This document shows positions 1 through 7,773 of a DNA stretch of 64,000 nucleotides, one piece after another (the first letter of the stretch is position 1; each line of letters begins with the position of its first letter). This DNA is from Anaerolineae bacterium (GTDB lineage Bacteria > Chloroflexota > Anaerolineae > Promineifilales > Promineifilaceae). Under the pieces are notes generated by a model. It was not told the origin of the DNA. It did not search any database and worked only from the letters and a program-made list of their open reading frames with translations. The position numbers and the translations under genes are program-made. Location of the stretch: contig JAHDWK010000034.1 of the NCBI GenBank assembly GCA_023382655.1, positions 1 through 64,000 of the forward strand, written 5' to 3'.

Positions 1-14
1 AACCGTAAGCAGTC

Positions 15-50
15 AGGGGGTAATTGGGTGATGACACCCAATTACCCCCT
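15..50. repeat. 16-bp perfect inverted repeat (hairpin)
   Basis: Arms at 15-30 and 35-50 are perfectly complementary around a four-base loop. The arms carry the GTAATT-type theme seen in other gaps of this window. The hairpin lies just past the stop of the minus-strand gene ending at 64, so it may act as a terminator, but no T-run follows on that strand. Confidence 0.7.
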
Positions 51-63
51 ATCCTGATTACTG

Positions 64-879
64 TCAGGACAGGATAAAGATGGCTCCAAAACGGCCGGTC
101 TTGCCTTTTTCGGCGCGGTGGGAGAAGAAGAGGTCGGTGCGTTCGGCCGTACACAGACCAGCCATTTCAATCTGGCGGACGCCAGCCTGTTGTAAACGCA
201 GATGGTTGGCGGCGGGCAGGTCGAAATGGTAACGGTCACTTCGGCCAACAACCTCGGGTCGCCGCAGTAACCGTTCCCAATCCGGGAACACCGCTTTCAC
301 CTCGCCCACCAATGGCTCGTCCACCTCATACTGTGCCCAACCAATACACGGGCCAATACCTGCCCGCACCTCAGCCGGGTTTGTGCCAAACTCATGCTGC
401 ATCGCCCGCACCATCGCCCCCGGTAAATCCACGACCGCCCCTTTCCAACCGGCATGCCCCAAACCAATGGCGTGGTTTGCCGGGTCGTAGAGCAAGATAG
501 GTGCACAGTCGGCAAAGTTCATCGTCAGGGCGCAGCCCGGTTCATTGGTGATCAGCCCGTCCGATAGCGGCGTGTAGTCGCCGTTGTTGGCAGCAGTGAC
601 GCGGGTGACCGTGCGGCCGTGTACCAGGTGTGCGTGTACGGCCGTGTCATTGTCCCGTCCAAACAACCCATAGGCCCGGCGGCGATTGGCAAAAACGTTG
701 GCCGATTCATCCTTCACCGAAACACTCAGGTTCAGGGAGTGAAAAGGGACCGGGCTGACGCCCCCTTGCCGCGAAAAGATGGCGTGTTGGATGCGGTCAT
801 CCGCTGCCTCGCCGTCATTTCTCACCAGTGACTCAAACTGAAAATACACAATTCCATTGGTACTCTGTTGTTTCATCAT
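64..879 (-). CDS. pgeF: PgeF/YfiH-family (LACC1-like) purine nucleoside phosphorylase / polyphenol oxidase
   Basis: About 271 residues, the usual length for this family. The family binds zinc through Cys and His residues and has been reassigned from 'laccase' to purine nucleoside phosphorylase/adenosine deaminase activity; it acts in the cytoplasm. Visible motifs are NFADCAPIL, GLGHAGWKG, GIGPCIG and, near the C-terminus, TAERTDLFFSHR followed by GRFGAIFIL. The open frame extends upstream to 951, but the ATG pair at 874-879 puts the start where homologues begin; the extra 24 residues have no family match. No clear Shine-Dalgarno is seen. It is divergent from the membrane-protein gene at 1002, with a palindrome in the shared gap. 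Confidence 0.9.
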   Translation of the reverse strand: MMKQQSTNGIVYFQFESLVRNDGEAADDRIQHAIFSRQGGVSPVPFHSLNLSVSVKDESANVFANRRRAYGLFGRDNDTAVHAHLVHGRTVTRVTAANNGDYTPLSDGLITNEPGCALTMNFADCAPILLYDPANHAIGLGHAGWKGAVVDLPGAMVRAMQHEFGTNPAEVRAGIGPCIGWAQYEVDEPLVGEVKAVFPDWERLLRRPEVVGRSDRYHFDLPAANHLRLQQAGVRQIEMAGLCTAERTDLFFSHRAEKGKTGRFGAIFILS

Positions 880-922
880 ATCGGCAAAATTAAAGCACGA
901 ACAGGACAAATGGGCGAGATTG

Positions 923-954
923 GAGATGGGGAGATAGGATAATCTCCCCATCTC
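923..954. repeat. Themed dyad repeat (GAGAT/ATCTC type)
   Basis: Arms 923-935 and 942-954 are a perfect 13-bp inverted repeat with a six-base loop, in the gap between divergent genes. It belongs to the AATCTCC-type family found also near 1950, 7708, 27668, 57563 and 61436. Confidence 0.75.
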
Positions 955-987
955 TCATCCCCTTTTGATAGCCACGGCCGTCCACGT

Positions 988-993
988 TACACT
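988..993 (+). promoter_or_regulatory. Candidate -10 box (TACACT), leaderless arrangement
   Basis: TACACT ends eight bases before the ATG at 1002 and there is no Shine-Dalgarno sequence, so transcription would start at or next to the start codon. No convincing -35 was seen. The same arrangement recurs at 10954, 26708, 43586 and 50841. Confidence 0.4.
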
Positions 994-1001
994 TACCCCC
1001 T

Positions 1002-4000
1002 ATGTCTGCTTGGCGTAAACTACCGGCCACATTCTGGCAACTACTTGTCGTCACGCTGTGGGGGCTGCCGCTGATCACGCCGCTGTTGAAGTGGACGGCC
1101 GTCGCCTGCACCCACGACGGCCATCTGCATTACCACCGCGTCGCGGCCATGCGTTACGCCTGGGAAAATGGGCTGTATTTCACCCGCTGGTTGCCTGACC
1201 TGGCTTTTGGTTACGGCTACCCCTTTTTTGTTTACCGCGAACCGGCGCCATTATATGCTGTCCTGTTGCCTCACTTACTTGGTTTGCCGCTGCCGGCCGC
1301 CGAAAATCTCTTTTATGCTCTCTGTATTTTGGCCGGTGGCTGGTTTATGTTTTTGTGGGCACGCGATATTTTCGGAGCGCGGGCGGGCATTGTCAGCGCC
1401 GTAGCTTATATGAGCGCGCCCTATGTGCTGGTGGATGCGCTGGTGCGCGGCAATGCGCCGGAATCGTTGGCGCTGCCGCTGCTGCCGCTGCTGCTGTGGC
1501 TGAGCCGTCGCTGGCTGTTGACGGGCGAAACCAGATGGTTTGTCACGGCCATATTTTCCCTGGCCTTCCTCTCCCTCAGCCACAACATCTCCCTGCTGAT
1601 CTTCACGCCCACCCTGCTGGTTTATTTGTTGGCGCTGGCGGTGCTGCACAAAATGGCGTGGCGCACGGCCGTGCTGCGTCTGGCGCTGCTCTTTGGCCTG
1701 GGGCTGGGCATGACCAGTTTCTACACTGTCGGCGCGGTGCTAGAAATGGACGCCGTCACCTTGCAGCAATCTGTCTCCACGCGCAACAACGACTTTCGCT
1801 ACAACTTTGCCACCCTGGCCGAAATCTTTGCCCCCGTCACCCCGGAAGACCCCAACCTGCTCAACCCCCCCCTGCGCTTTCGTCTGGGTTGGGTGATGAC
1901 GGCGCTGGGGATTTGGGGGGCGCTGTGTTGGTTTTGGCTACGGAGAGTGGAGATTAAGAGATTAAGAGATTGGGAGATGGAACAATCTCCTAATCTCTCA
2001 ATCTCCCAATCCCTCTTAAAAGAACAGCAATGGCATATTGTGTTAATGGTATTGGCCACGGCCGTTTACCTGTTCATGTCTTTGCCCCCCTCCCTCTTTC
2101 TCTGGGAAACCCTGCCCCTCATTGACTTCACCCAATTCCCCTGGCGCTTCATCGGCCGGGCCGCCCTGCCCGTTGCCCTGCTTGCCGGCGTCCCTTTCCT
2201 CTGCCTCCCGCAGCCCGCAGCCCGCAGCCGGACGGCCGATTACCGATTACCGATTACCAATTACCGATTACGCCTCCTCTTCTTCCTCGCCCTCTCCCTG
2301 CTCCTCCTGGAAGCCATACCCAACCTGTACCCCAACGAGTGCCGCGAAGAGATGTTTCCCACCATTCTCACCGTGCATCAGTATGAGCATGAAACCGGGT
2401 TGGTGGGGGTTGACCCCGAAGGCAGTTACTTCCCTCGTTCGGTTTTGCAGCGGCCCACCGCGTCGCCCTTGCAAGCCGATTATCAGACCGGGCAAAAGCC
2501 CCAACGACTTGACATAACGGCATTGCCCGAAGGGGCAGAATTGACAACGGCCGTCGCCCATCCCCGCGGCGTCACCGTACAACTGACCAGTCCGCAGCCC
2601 TTTACCGCCACCTACCTCTCTTTTGCTTTCCCTGGCTGGCAGGCGTTTGTAGATGGCACGGCCGTGCCCATCACCCCCAGCCAACCTGATGGCCTGATCA
2701 CCTTCCCCGTTCCCGCCGGTAGCCACACCATCGAAGTGAAATGGGGCAGTACACCGCTCCGTTCGCTGTTAATAGCCGTCAGTATATTGGCATTTATGTC
2801 AACTATTTTGTTGGTGGTCATTGGTTATTGGTCATTGGTCACTGGTCATCGGCCATCGGGCATGAGCCATCGGCCTTTGCTCTTCGGCCACCAACCCCTT
2901 CCCGTTCCCCCCCGCTGCTTACCGCCCACTGCTTACCGCTCACTGATCACCCACCCCCTGCTCCTGCTGGCGCTGACACTGTTCATTAGCCGCACGCACA
3001 ATCCGCTGCGCCGCCCCGCGCCGCCGCCGGTAACGGCAACGGCCGTGTTGTCCGGCGGCGAACTAAGGCTGGATGGCTTCAATCTGTCTACCCCTGTGGT
3101 GGAAAGTGGCGGCACATTTGACGTGGACATGGCCTGGACAGCTCTGGACTACCCGCGCGCCCATTACCAGACCAACATCTGGCTGGCAACTTCAGACGGC
3201 CTGTTGTGGAGTGAAAAAGAGACCTTCCGCCCCCGCCTATATGAAGACGCGCCCCCCACCATCTTCTGGCAGCCGGGCCAGTGGGCCTGGGACAGCCGTG
3301 AAGTACAGGTCTTACCCGGCACACCGCCCGGCGTCTATGACCTGGTGCTGACGCTGTTTGACCGGGATACGTTGCAGCCGGTGACGTTGTTAGAGGCGAC
3401 GGGGCCGGTGGTGGGGCCAACGGTCGTCCTCGGCCAGATAGAAGTCACGGCAACGGACGACCAACCCGTCTTCGTGCCCCAATTCCCGCTCACCGCCGCC
3501 ATCCGCAGCCTGGGCTGGACGCTGCTCGGTTATAACCAGGATCGGGACGAAGCCGCCCCCGGCGGCCCGTTTTTGCTAACGCTCTTCTGGGAACGCAATG
3601 CCACCCCCGCCGATAGTTTCTCGCTGACGCTGCACGATGAAGCCGGGCAAACCGTGCGTGAGTGGGAACTGCCATTCACGCCGACGGCCGTATCCACCCT
3701 CACCCTGCCCAACCACAGCCGCATCCGCAGCCAACATCTGCTGCGTCTGCCGGTTGATCTGGCGGACGGCCGTTACCAATGGCGCATAGAAAATGATACC
3801 GTTCTGGGCGACCTGACCATCCACGCACCGGAACGAGTGCTGACGCCGCCCGCTGTAGACACGGCCGTGTCCATCCCTTTCTCCTTACCTGAGAACTCCT
3901 CTCTCGCCACTCTCGTTGGCTATTCAATCGTCAATCTTTCGGCAAGCTCAGGACAGAGTCTGCAATCTCCAATCTCTCTCGTCTGGCGCGCCGACGCCAT

Positions 4001-4265
4001 CTTCCCCGCCAGCTACCGCGTCTTTGTCCATCTGGTAGACGAAACCGGGCAAATCATCGCCCAGGCCGATGGTGAACCGGCTAACTGGACGCGCCCTACC
4101 ACCGGCTGGCTGCCCGGCGAATACATCAGCGATACCCACATCCTCACTCTGCCCGCGGCCCTGCCGCCCGGCCCGCTAACCCTGCAAGTCGGCCTTTACG
4201 ACCCGCAAACCGGCTACCGCCTACAAACCGGTACGGCCGATTACGTGGCGATTCCCGCGCCATAA
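1002..4265 (+). CDS. Large polytopic membrane protein, PTPS-related (PF10131-like) family
   Basis: 1087 residues. The N-terminal half has about ten hydrophobic segments and the phrase HDGHLHYHRVAAMRYAWENG...RWLPDLAFGYGYPFF, typical of the '6-pyruvoyl-tetrahydropterin synthase-related' membrane family, a GT-C/YfhO-like group thought to act on lipid-linked sugars or polymers at the outer membrane face. The C-terminal 450 residues look like soluble beta-rich extracytoplasmic modules. No enzyme activity can be read from the sequence. Odd feature: four low-complexity stretches (DNA near 1950-2013, 2206-2275, 2812-2955 and 3900-3975) are repeat elements read in frame, giving segments such as RLRDWEMEQSPNLSISQS and ADYRLPITNYRL in loops. 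The gene stands alone and ends at a repeat-rich gap. Confidence 0.8.
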   Translation: MSAWRKLPATFWQLLVVTLWGLPLITPLLKWTAVACTHDGHLHYHRVAAMRYAWENGLYFTRWLPDLAFGYGYPFFVYREPAPLYAVLLPHLLGLPLPAAENLFYALCILAGGWFMFLWARDIFGARAGIVSAVAYMSAPYVLVDALVRGNAPESLALPLLPLLLWLSRRWLLTGETRWFVTAIFSLAFLSLSHNISLLIFTPTLLVYLLALAVLHKMAWRTAVLRLALLFGLGLGMTSFYTVGAVLEMDAVTLQQSVSTRNNDFRYNFATLAEIFAPVTPEDPNLLNPPLRFRLGWVMTALGIWGALCWFWLRRVEIKRLRDWEMEQSPNLSISQSLLKEQQWHIVLMVLATAVYLFMSLPPSLFLWETLPLIDFTQFPWRFIGRAALPVALLAGVPFLCLPQPAARSRTADYRLPITNYRLRLLFFLALSLLLLEAIPNLYPNECREEMFPTILTVHQYEHETGLVGVDPEGSYFPRSVLQRPTASPLQADYQTGQKPQRLDITALPEGAELTTAVAHPRGVTVQLTSPQPFTATYLSFAFPGWQAFVDGTAVPITPSQPDGLITFPVPAGSHTIEVKWGSTPLRSLLIAVSILAFMSTILLVVIGYWSLVTGHRPSGMSHRPLLFGHQPLPVPPRCLPPTAYRSLITHPLLLLALTLFISRTHNPLRRPAPPPVTATAVLSGGELRLDGFNLSTPVVESGGTFDVDMAWTALDYPRAHYQTNIWLATSDGLLWSEKETFRPRLYEDAPPTIFWQPGQWAWDSREVQVLPGTPPGVYDLVLTLFDRDTLQPVTLLEATGPVVGPTVVLGQIEVTATDDQPVFVPQFPLTAAIRSLGWTLLGYNQDRDEAAPGGPFLLTLFWERNATPADSFSLTLHDEAGQTVREWELPFTPTAVSTLTLPNHSRIRSQHLLRLPVDLADGRYQWRIENDTVLGDLTIHAPERVLTPPAVDTAVSIPFSLPENSSLATLVGYSIVNLSASSGQSLQSPISLVWRADAIFPASYRVFVHLVDETGQIIAQADGEPANWTRPTTGWLPGEYISDTHILTLPAALPPGPLTLQVGLYDPQTGYRLQTGTADYVAIPAP
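1950..2013. repeat. Themed dyad repeat inside a coding region (AATCTCC type)
   Basis: Alternating AGATTA/GAGATTGGG units on the left and AATCTCC/TAATCTCT/CAATCTCC units on the right fold back on each other. The stretch is in frame with the membrane-protein gene and falls in a predicted loop after a membrane segment. Confidence 0.75.
2206..2275. repeat. Short tandem units inside a coding region (CCCGCAG then GATTACC)
   Basis: Three CCCGCAG heptamers are followed by repeated GATTACC/CAATTACC units. Both have 7-base spacing, and both are read in frame in the 1002-4265 gene. Confidence 0.7.
2812..2955. repeat. Short tandem units inside a coding region (TGGTCAT / CATCGG / TTACCGC themes)
   Basis: Repeated TGGTCAT, TGGTCAC, CATCGGC and later CTTACCGC/CTCACTG units, close to the theme seen at 37942-38007. 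They encode an unusual stretch (YWSLVTGHRPSGMSHRP) between two membrane segments of the 1002-4265 protein. Confidence 0.6.
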
Positions 4266-5058
4266 AATGGTAATGCGGTGAAGGGGTGAGGCGGGGTACG
4301 GCCGTGCCCCATCTGTTTATCCGCTGCCCCACACAAACAAAAACGGCCGTACACCTCATTTCTTGACATCCCTTCACGGCCGTACCCCTCCCGTGATAGG
4401 GTGAACAGGTGAGGGAGTAAAGGGGTGTCCCCATCCGTTTATCCGCTACCATTCATCCGCTGCCCACGCAAAATAGTACGGCCGTACACCCCATTTTGTG
4501 ACATCCCATCACGGCCGTGCCCCTTCCATGATGAGGTGAGCAGGTGAGGGAGTGAAGGGGTATCTCCATCCGTTTATCTGCTACCAGCCATCCGCTGCCC
4601 CACACAAACAAGCACAGCCGTTACTCCCCGACGGCCGTGCGGCCACATTCACTCCCTACGCCAAGGTGCTGTCACCCCCCATCCACTTATTCGCTTCCCC
4701 CATCCGCTGCCACCCGGCCTAGACAACTGTGGGGAGGTGGCACAGCCGTTGTTGCTCATGCTCACCAATTCGTTTTCCACGTTGAAGGTGTGGGGGTGGT
4801 CGTTGGCCGTATCGCGGAAAGTCATAAACCGCCACACCGGGAAAATCGCTAAAAGCCAGGCCAAAACCGACAGAAAACGGGCTGGTGACTGGCAGGCACA
4901 TGTGGCGCGGTGGTTACACCGGCCACAACGAACCCGGAAGATCGCGCCACAGCAGGGGAGTTTTGTATACATCATGAACGTTCAAGCACGAACTTTGCGG
5001 AAGAACCACTTTTTTGGGGGCGGGTAACAGCAACCAAAAGTTTGAGTCTAACAAGCCC
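4266..5058. other. Gene-free stretch rich in diverged repeats
   Basis: No supported gene in about 790 bases. It holds three tandem modules (4311-4735), six ACGGCCGT palindromes between 4298 and 4638, and the left copy of a dispersed repeat whose second copy lies at 5934-6031. Short open frames here are low-complexity and lack ribosome-binding sites. Confidence 0.7.
4311..4735. repeat. Three diverged tandem modules of about 120-165 bp
   Basis: Modules begin near 4311, 4432 and 4568, each with ATCYGTTTATCYGCT, then CATCCGCTGCC or CTGCCCCACACAAACA. ACGGCCGT palindromes and a GTGAGGGAGTRAAGGGG segment follow in the first two. The third module runs into the GCCCGGCCTAGACAACTGTGG segment shared with 5934-6031. 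Spacing is irregular and the modules are not CRISPR-like. Confidence 0.7.
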
Positions 5059-5667
5059 TCATTCATGATCATCTGAATAAAGCAGTTGGTGCATCTGTTC
5101 GTCTAGCAGAATAGCTATCTGCTCAAATGTGTTCACTGACATTTCTCTACTAATATCTGCATTGAGGTAAACAACGAATTCATGGTAACGAGCAATTAGT
5201 TCACATTGATAGTTACTACCAAATACCGAATGACCACATTTGATAGAATAGTCATCTGCAATTGGGCTCCTGAAAGTCATACTAGGATGCTCTGAATATT
5301 CACCAAAACCTTGCCAATGTTCTTGAGTATTGAAAAAAGCAACAGCCTTTTTTTCGGTACCAAACTGATTTACACGCAGTACACTCTTGTAGGAAACTCC
5401 TGATTCTATCCAATTACTCGAAAGAATCATTGACTCAATGCCAGGATCATCAGATGGAGAAGGTGCCTGGCTGACCACAGCATTATCAGGATAGAAGGTA
5501 ACTGGTAACTCTAAGTCATTTGCCTTAAAAGACCGTGAAGGCGCACAGGTCCATAACCAACATTCTCGAAATAGGAGTTGGTATATACTAACAGCGGAAC
5601 ATAACAGGCTCATTCCTACCAAAAACCCTACTAGGATAAGTGACGTTTTGAACAATTTATGGTTCAT
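5059..5667 (-). CDS. AT-rich hypothetical membrane-anchored protein
   Basis: 202 residues from the ATG at 5665-5667. The protein has an N-terminal hydrophobic segment (KTSLILVGFLVGMSLLCSAV) that would serve as a signal or membrane anchor, then a soluble domain with no recognised motif. The frame stays open to 5946, but that extension reads through repeat DNA and ACGGCCGT sites and is rejected. Base composition (near 40 percent GC) is far from the neighbours, and the gene is flanked by two copies of the same dispersed repeat (4691-4962 and 5934-6031), which suggests acquisition by transfer or recombination. Function unknown. Confidence 0.6.
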   Translation of the reverse strand: MNHKLFKTSLILVGFLVGMSLLCSAVSIYQLLFRECWLWTCAPSRSFKANDLELPVTFYPDNAVVSQAPSPSDDPGIESMILSSNWIESGVSYKSVLRVNQFGTEKKAVAFFNTQEHWQGFGEYSEHPSMTFRSPIADDYSIKCGHSVFGSNYQCELIARYHEFVVYLNADISREMSVNTFEQIAILLDEQMHQLLYSDDHE

Positions 5668-5933
5668 GATATTCCAAGATTTCTGATGAGTCTGTATCAT
5701 CATCCACCCTGCTCTGGCGTGGTCTTCGGCTGGCGGCTGCGGCCGCCTCTCAGCCCGCCGGGATGCTCTCCCGACCGTGTCGCCCCACCTTGGCCCACCG
5801 GAACCTGCCTGATTCACCCTGTCACGGCCGTCTACACACATCCCTCTCTCCACCGCCAATTGTATGCCGGGTCTACGGCCGTGCCCAAATGAGGCACTGC
5901 TGTCTGCTTCACGGCCGTACCCCCTCTGCTTAT

Positions 5934-6031
5934 CCGCTTTCCCCATCCGCTACCGCCCGGCCCAGACAACTGTGGCACGGTGGTGACACCGGCCACAGCC
6001 ACCAGAGAAGACCTTACCACAGCGGGGAGGG
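5934..6031. repeat. Dispersed repeat, right copy (left copy split at 4691-4735 and 4900-4962)
   Basis: The segment TCCGCT...CCCATCCGCTACCGCCCGG, then AGACAACTGTGGCACGGTGG, then ACACCGGCCACA and CCACAGCGGGGA matches 4691-4735 continued by 4900-4962. The left copy is therefore interrupted by about 165 bases at the TGTGG point. The two copies flank the AT-rich gene at 5059-5667. No gene is supported in the rest of 5668-6129. Confidence 0.6.
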
Positions 6032-6129
6032 CCTCATTCTTGAATGCCGGCTGAGATGGTTTGTCAAAAATTCCCCCCTTTGGTAACATCCCACCTTGCA
6101 AATTTCTAAGAAATGGAGTTGGTGCAGCT

Positions 6130-6681
6130 ATGAAAGTGCTGTTAAAGCAAGATGTAGAAAACCTGGGGTATGCTGGTGAAGTGCGTACCGTGAGTGATGG
6201 CTTCGGCCGTAACTATCTTATTCCCAAAGGGCTGGCGCTGCTGGCCACGCCGGGGACGATGAAACAGGCCGAAAACTGGCGCATAAAGGCCGAAACCCAC
6301 CGCGCGGAAGTGCGCCGGGAATATGAAGCCCTGTCCGCCAAAATTCAGGACGTGCGCCTGGTATTCAAAGCCCGTGCGGGTGAAAGCGGCAAGTTGTATG
6401 GTTCGATCACCACGGCCATGGTCGCCGATCAATTGAATGAGGTATTGGGTACCGAGATTGATCGGCGCAAGGTGGGTGTGGAACCATTGCGTCAGCTGGG
6501 TGAACACAAAGTGGTGGTACGCCTGAGCGCCGAGTTTCATCCAGAGTTAACGGCCGTCATCGAAAATGAGGATGAAACGGAGATTGTCGCCGAACCGGTG
6601 GCCATCGCCGAAACGGTGGCCGTTGCTGAAACGGCCGTTACCGAAGCCGATGAACCGGCAGACGAAGTTGACGAAGCCTGA
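6130..6681 (+). CDS. rplI: 50S ribosomal protein L9
   Basis: 183 residues. The N-terminus MKVLLKQDVENLGYAGEVR and the GFGRNYLIPKGLA motif are the classic L9 signature that binds 23S rRNA; the C-terminal domain ends near residue 150 (HPELTAVIENE). A GGAG lies about 12 bases before the ATG at 6130; the open frame before it has no L9 match. The remaining 30 or so residues form an acidic tail of EAVAIAETVAVAETAVTEAD type not present in standard L9 of about 150 residues. Parts of the tail and ENEDETE region are coded around ACGGCCGT palindromes. It is followed by a strong terminator, so it seems to be transcribed alone. Confidence 0.95.
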   Translation: MKVLLKQDVENLGYAGEVRTVSDGFGRNYLIPKGLALLATPGTMKQAENWRIKAETHRAEVRREYEALSAKIQDVRLVFKARAGESGKLYGSITTAMVADQLNEVLGTEIDRRKVGVEPLRQLGEHKVVVRLSAEFHPELTAVIENEDETEIVAEPVAIAETVAVAETAVTEADEPADEVDEA

Positions 6682-6729
6682 ACCGGTTTTGTGGGCACGG
6701 CCGTAGCCACCAATACACCTGAAAAACGG

Positions 6730-6761
6730 AAAGCGGGGTGAGCGTTCGCCCCGCTTTTTAA
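6730..6761 (+). terminator. Intrinsic terminator of rplI
   Basis: AAAGCGGGG pairs with CCCCGCTTT (nine base pairs, extendable by wobble pairs), followed by a run of five T. It ends six bases before the next start codon at 6767. Confidence 0.85.
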
Positions 6762-6766
6762 CTGAT

Positions 6767-7702
6767 ATGGACGAACTGGGTCACATTTTGCGTGAAGCCC
6801 GTGAAACCAAAGGGCTGACGCTGCAAGAAGTCCAGGCGGAAACCCGCATCACGGTTCGTTACCTCGATGCCCTGGAAAATGGTGACTATGATCGGTTGCC
6901 CACCCCCGTGCATGTGCGCGGTTTCTTACGCAATTATGCCCGCTTTTTAGGGCTAGACCCCCAGCCGCTGCTCGACCGGTACGAATACGGCCAGGGAAAA
7001 CGCCCCAAGAAAAAGACCGAAACTTTTGCCAACCAGCAGCCGCTGGCCCCGGCGCTCAAAGAGCCGCCGGCCGACCAGCCATTTTTTGAACCGGTGAATA
7101 TGGAAGTGGACGCCGGTTTTAGTCGCCGTGCCGGTGGCCCCCGCTCTGACACCATTTTGCGCCTGGTGATTATTGCCGCCCTCATTGGCCTCATTTACCT
7201 GGCCGGGCAGCGTTTTATTCCGCTGCTCACCGGCAACGGGGATGGCACCGAGCGGCTGACCGAGGATATTCAAGGCGCTGTCCAGGGTTTACTTGACCAA
7301 AGCACGCCTACGCCTGAAGTGGAAGACATTCCCGAACTGTCCCCATCTGACATTATTACCTCCACCGGTCGCAACGACTTTGTCACCGGCAGCGGTGGGG
7401 TCTCTACTACTTTGCCCACACCCCTGCCTACGCGCCCGCCCTTACCGGCGACTATGGAAACCATTTTGTTGGAACTGCTCATCTCGGAGCGCACCTGGAT
7501 GGAAGTAACCATTGACGGTGAAGTCGTGTTTAGTGGCATCGCCCGTCCCACCGATCCCAAGTACGAGTGGCAGGCGAATGACCAGGCCACCGTGTTGACC
7601 GGTAATGCCGCCGGTGTTTTTGTGACCATTAACGGCACGGAATTAGGCTTCATGGGCCAGCGCGGCGAGTATAAAGAAGAAGTGTGGACGACCACGCAAT
7701 AA
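6767..7702 (+). CDS. rodZ: RodZ-like helix-turn-helix membrane protein
   Basis: 311 residues with the RodZ layout. Residues 1-75 are an Xre-type helix-turn-helix (LGHILREARETKGLTLQEVQ...RYLDALENGDYDRLP) with the conserved VRGFLRNYARFLGLDP. A basic Pro-rich linker follows, then one membrane segment near residues 128-148 (ILRLVIIAALIGLIYLAG), a Thr/Pro-rich linker and a C-terminal DUF4115-like beta domain (SERTWMEVTIDG...). In rods RodZ links MreB to the wall-synthesis machinery; here the shape of the cell is unknown. The ATG follows the rplI terminator by six bases with no Shine-Dalgarno, so a leaderless transcript is possible. rimO lies downstream after a themed repeat. Confidence 0.85.
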   Translation: MDELGHILREARETKGLTLQEVQAETRITVRYLDALENGDYDRLPTPVHVRGFLRNYARFLGLDPQPLLDRYEYGQGKRPKKKTETFANQQPLAPALKEPPADQPFFEPVNMEVDAGFSRRAGGPRSDTILRLVIIAALIGLIYLAGQRFIPLLTGNGDGTERLTEDIQGAVQGLLDQSTPTPEVEDIPELSPSDIITSTGRNDFVTGSGGVSTTLPTPLPTRPPLPATMETILLELLISERTWMEVTIDGEVVFSGIARPTDPKYEWQANDQATVLTGNAAGVFVTINGTELGFMGQRGEYKEEVWTTTQ

Positions 7703-7707
7703 CGGCA

Positions 7708-7766
7708 AGAGATCAGGAGATTTAGAGATTATCTAATCTCCCAATCTCCTAATCTCTCAATCTCCC
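7708..7766. repeat. Themed dyad repeat (AATCTCC type)
   Basis: CAGGAGATTTAGAGATT on the left faces AATCTCCCAATCTCC and TAATCTCTCAATCTCC on the right, with 7-base units. It begins six bases after the rodZ stop codon and ends eight bases before the rimO start. Confidence 0.8.
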
Positions 7767-7773
7767 CCATTCT

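Noticed and set aside
4311..4735. CRISPR-like array
   Set aside because: Modules are long, diverged and irregularly spaced, with no uniform spacers and no cas genes.
5668..5946. N-terminal extension of the AT-rich gene up to 5946
   Set aside because: The extension is GC-rich repeat DNA; the membrane-anchor start at 5667 fits the composition change.
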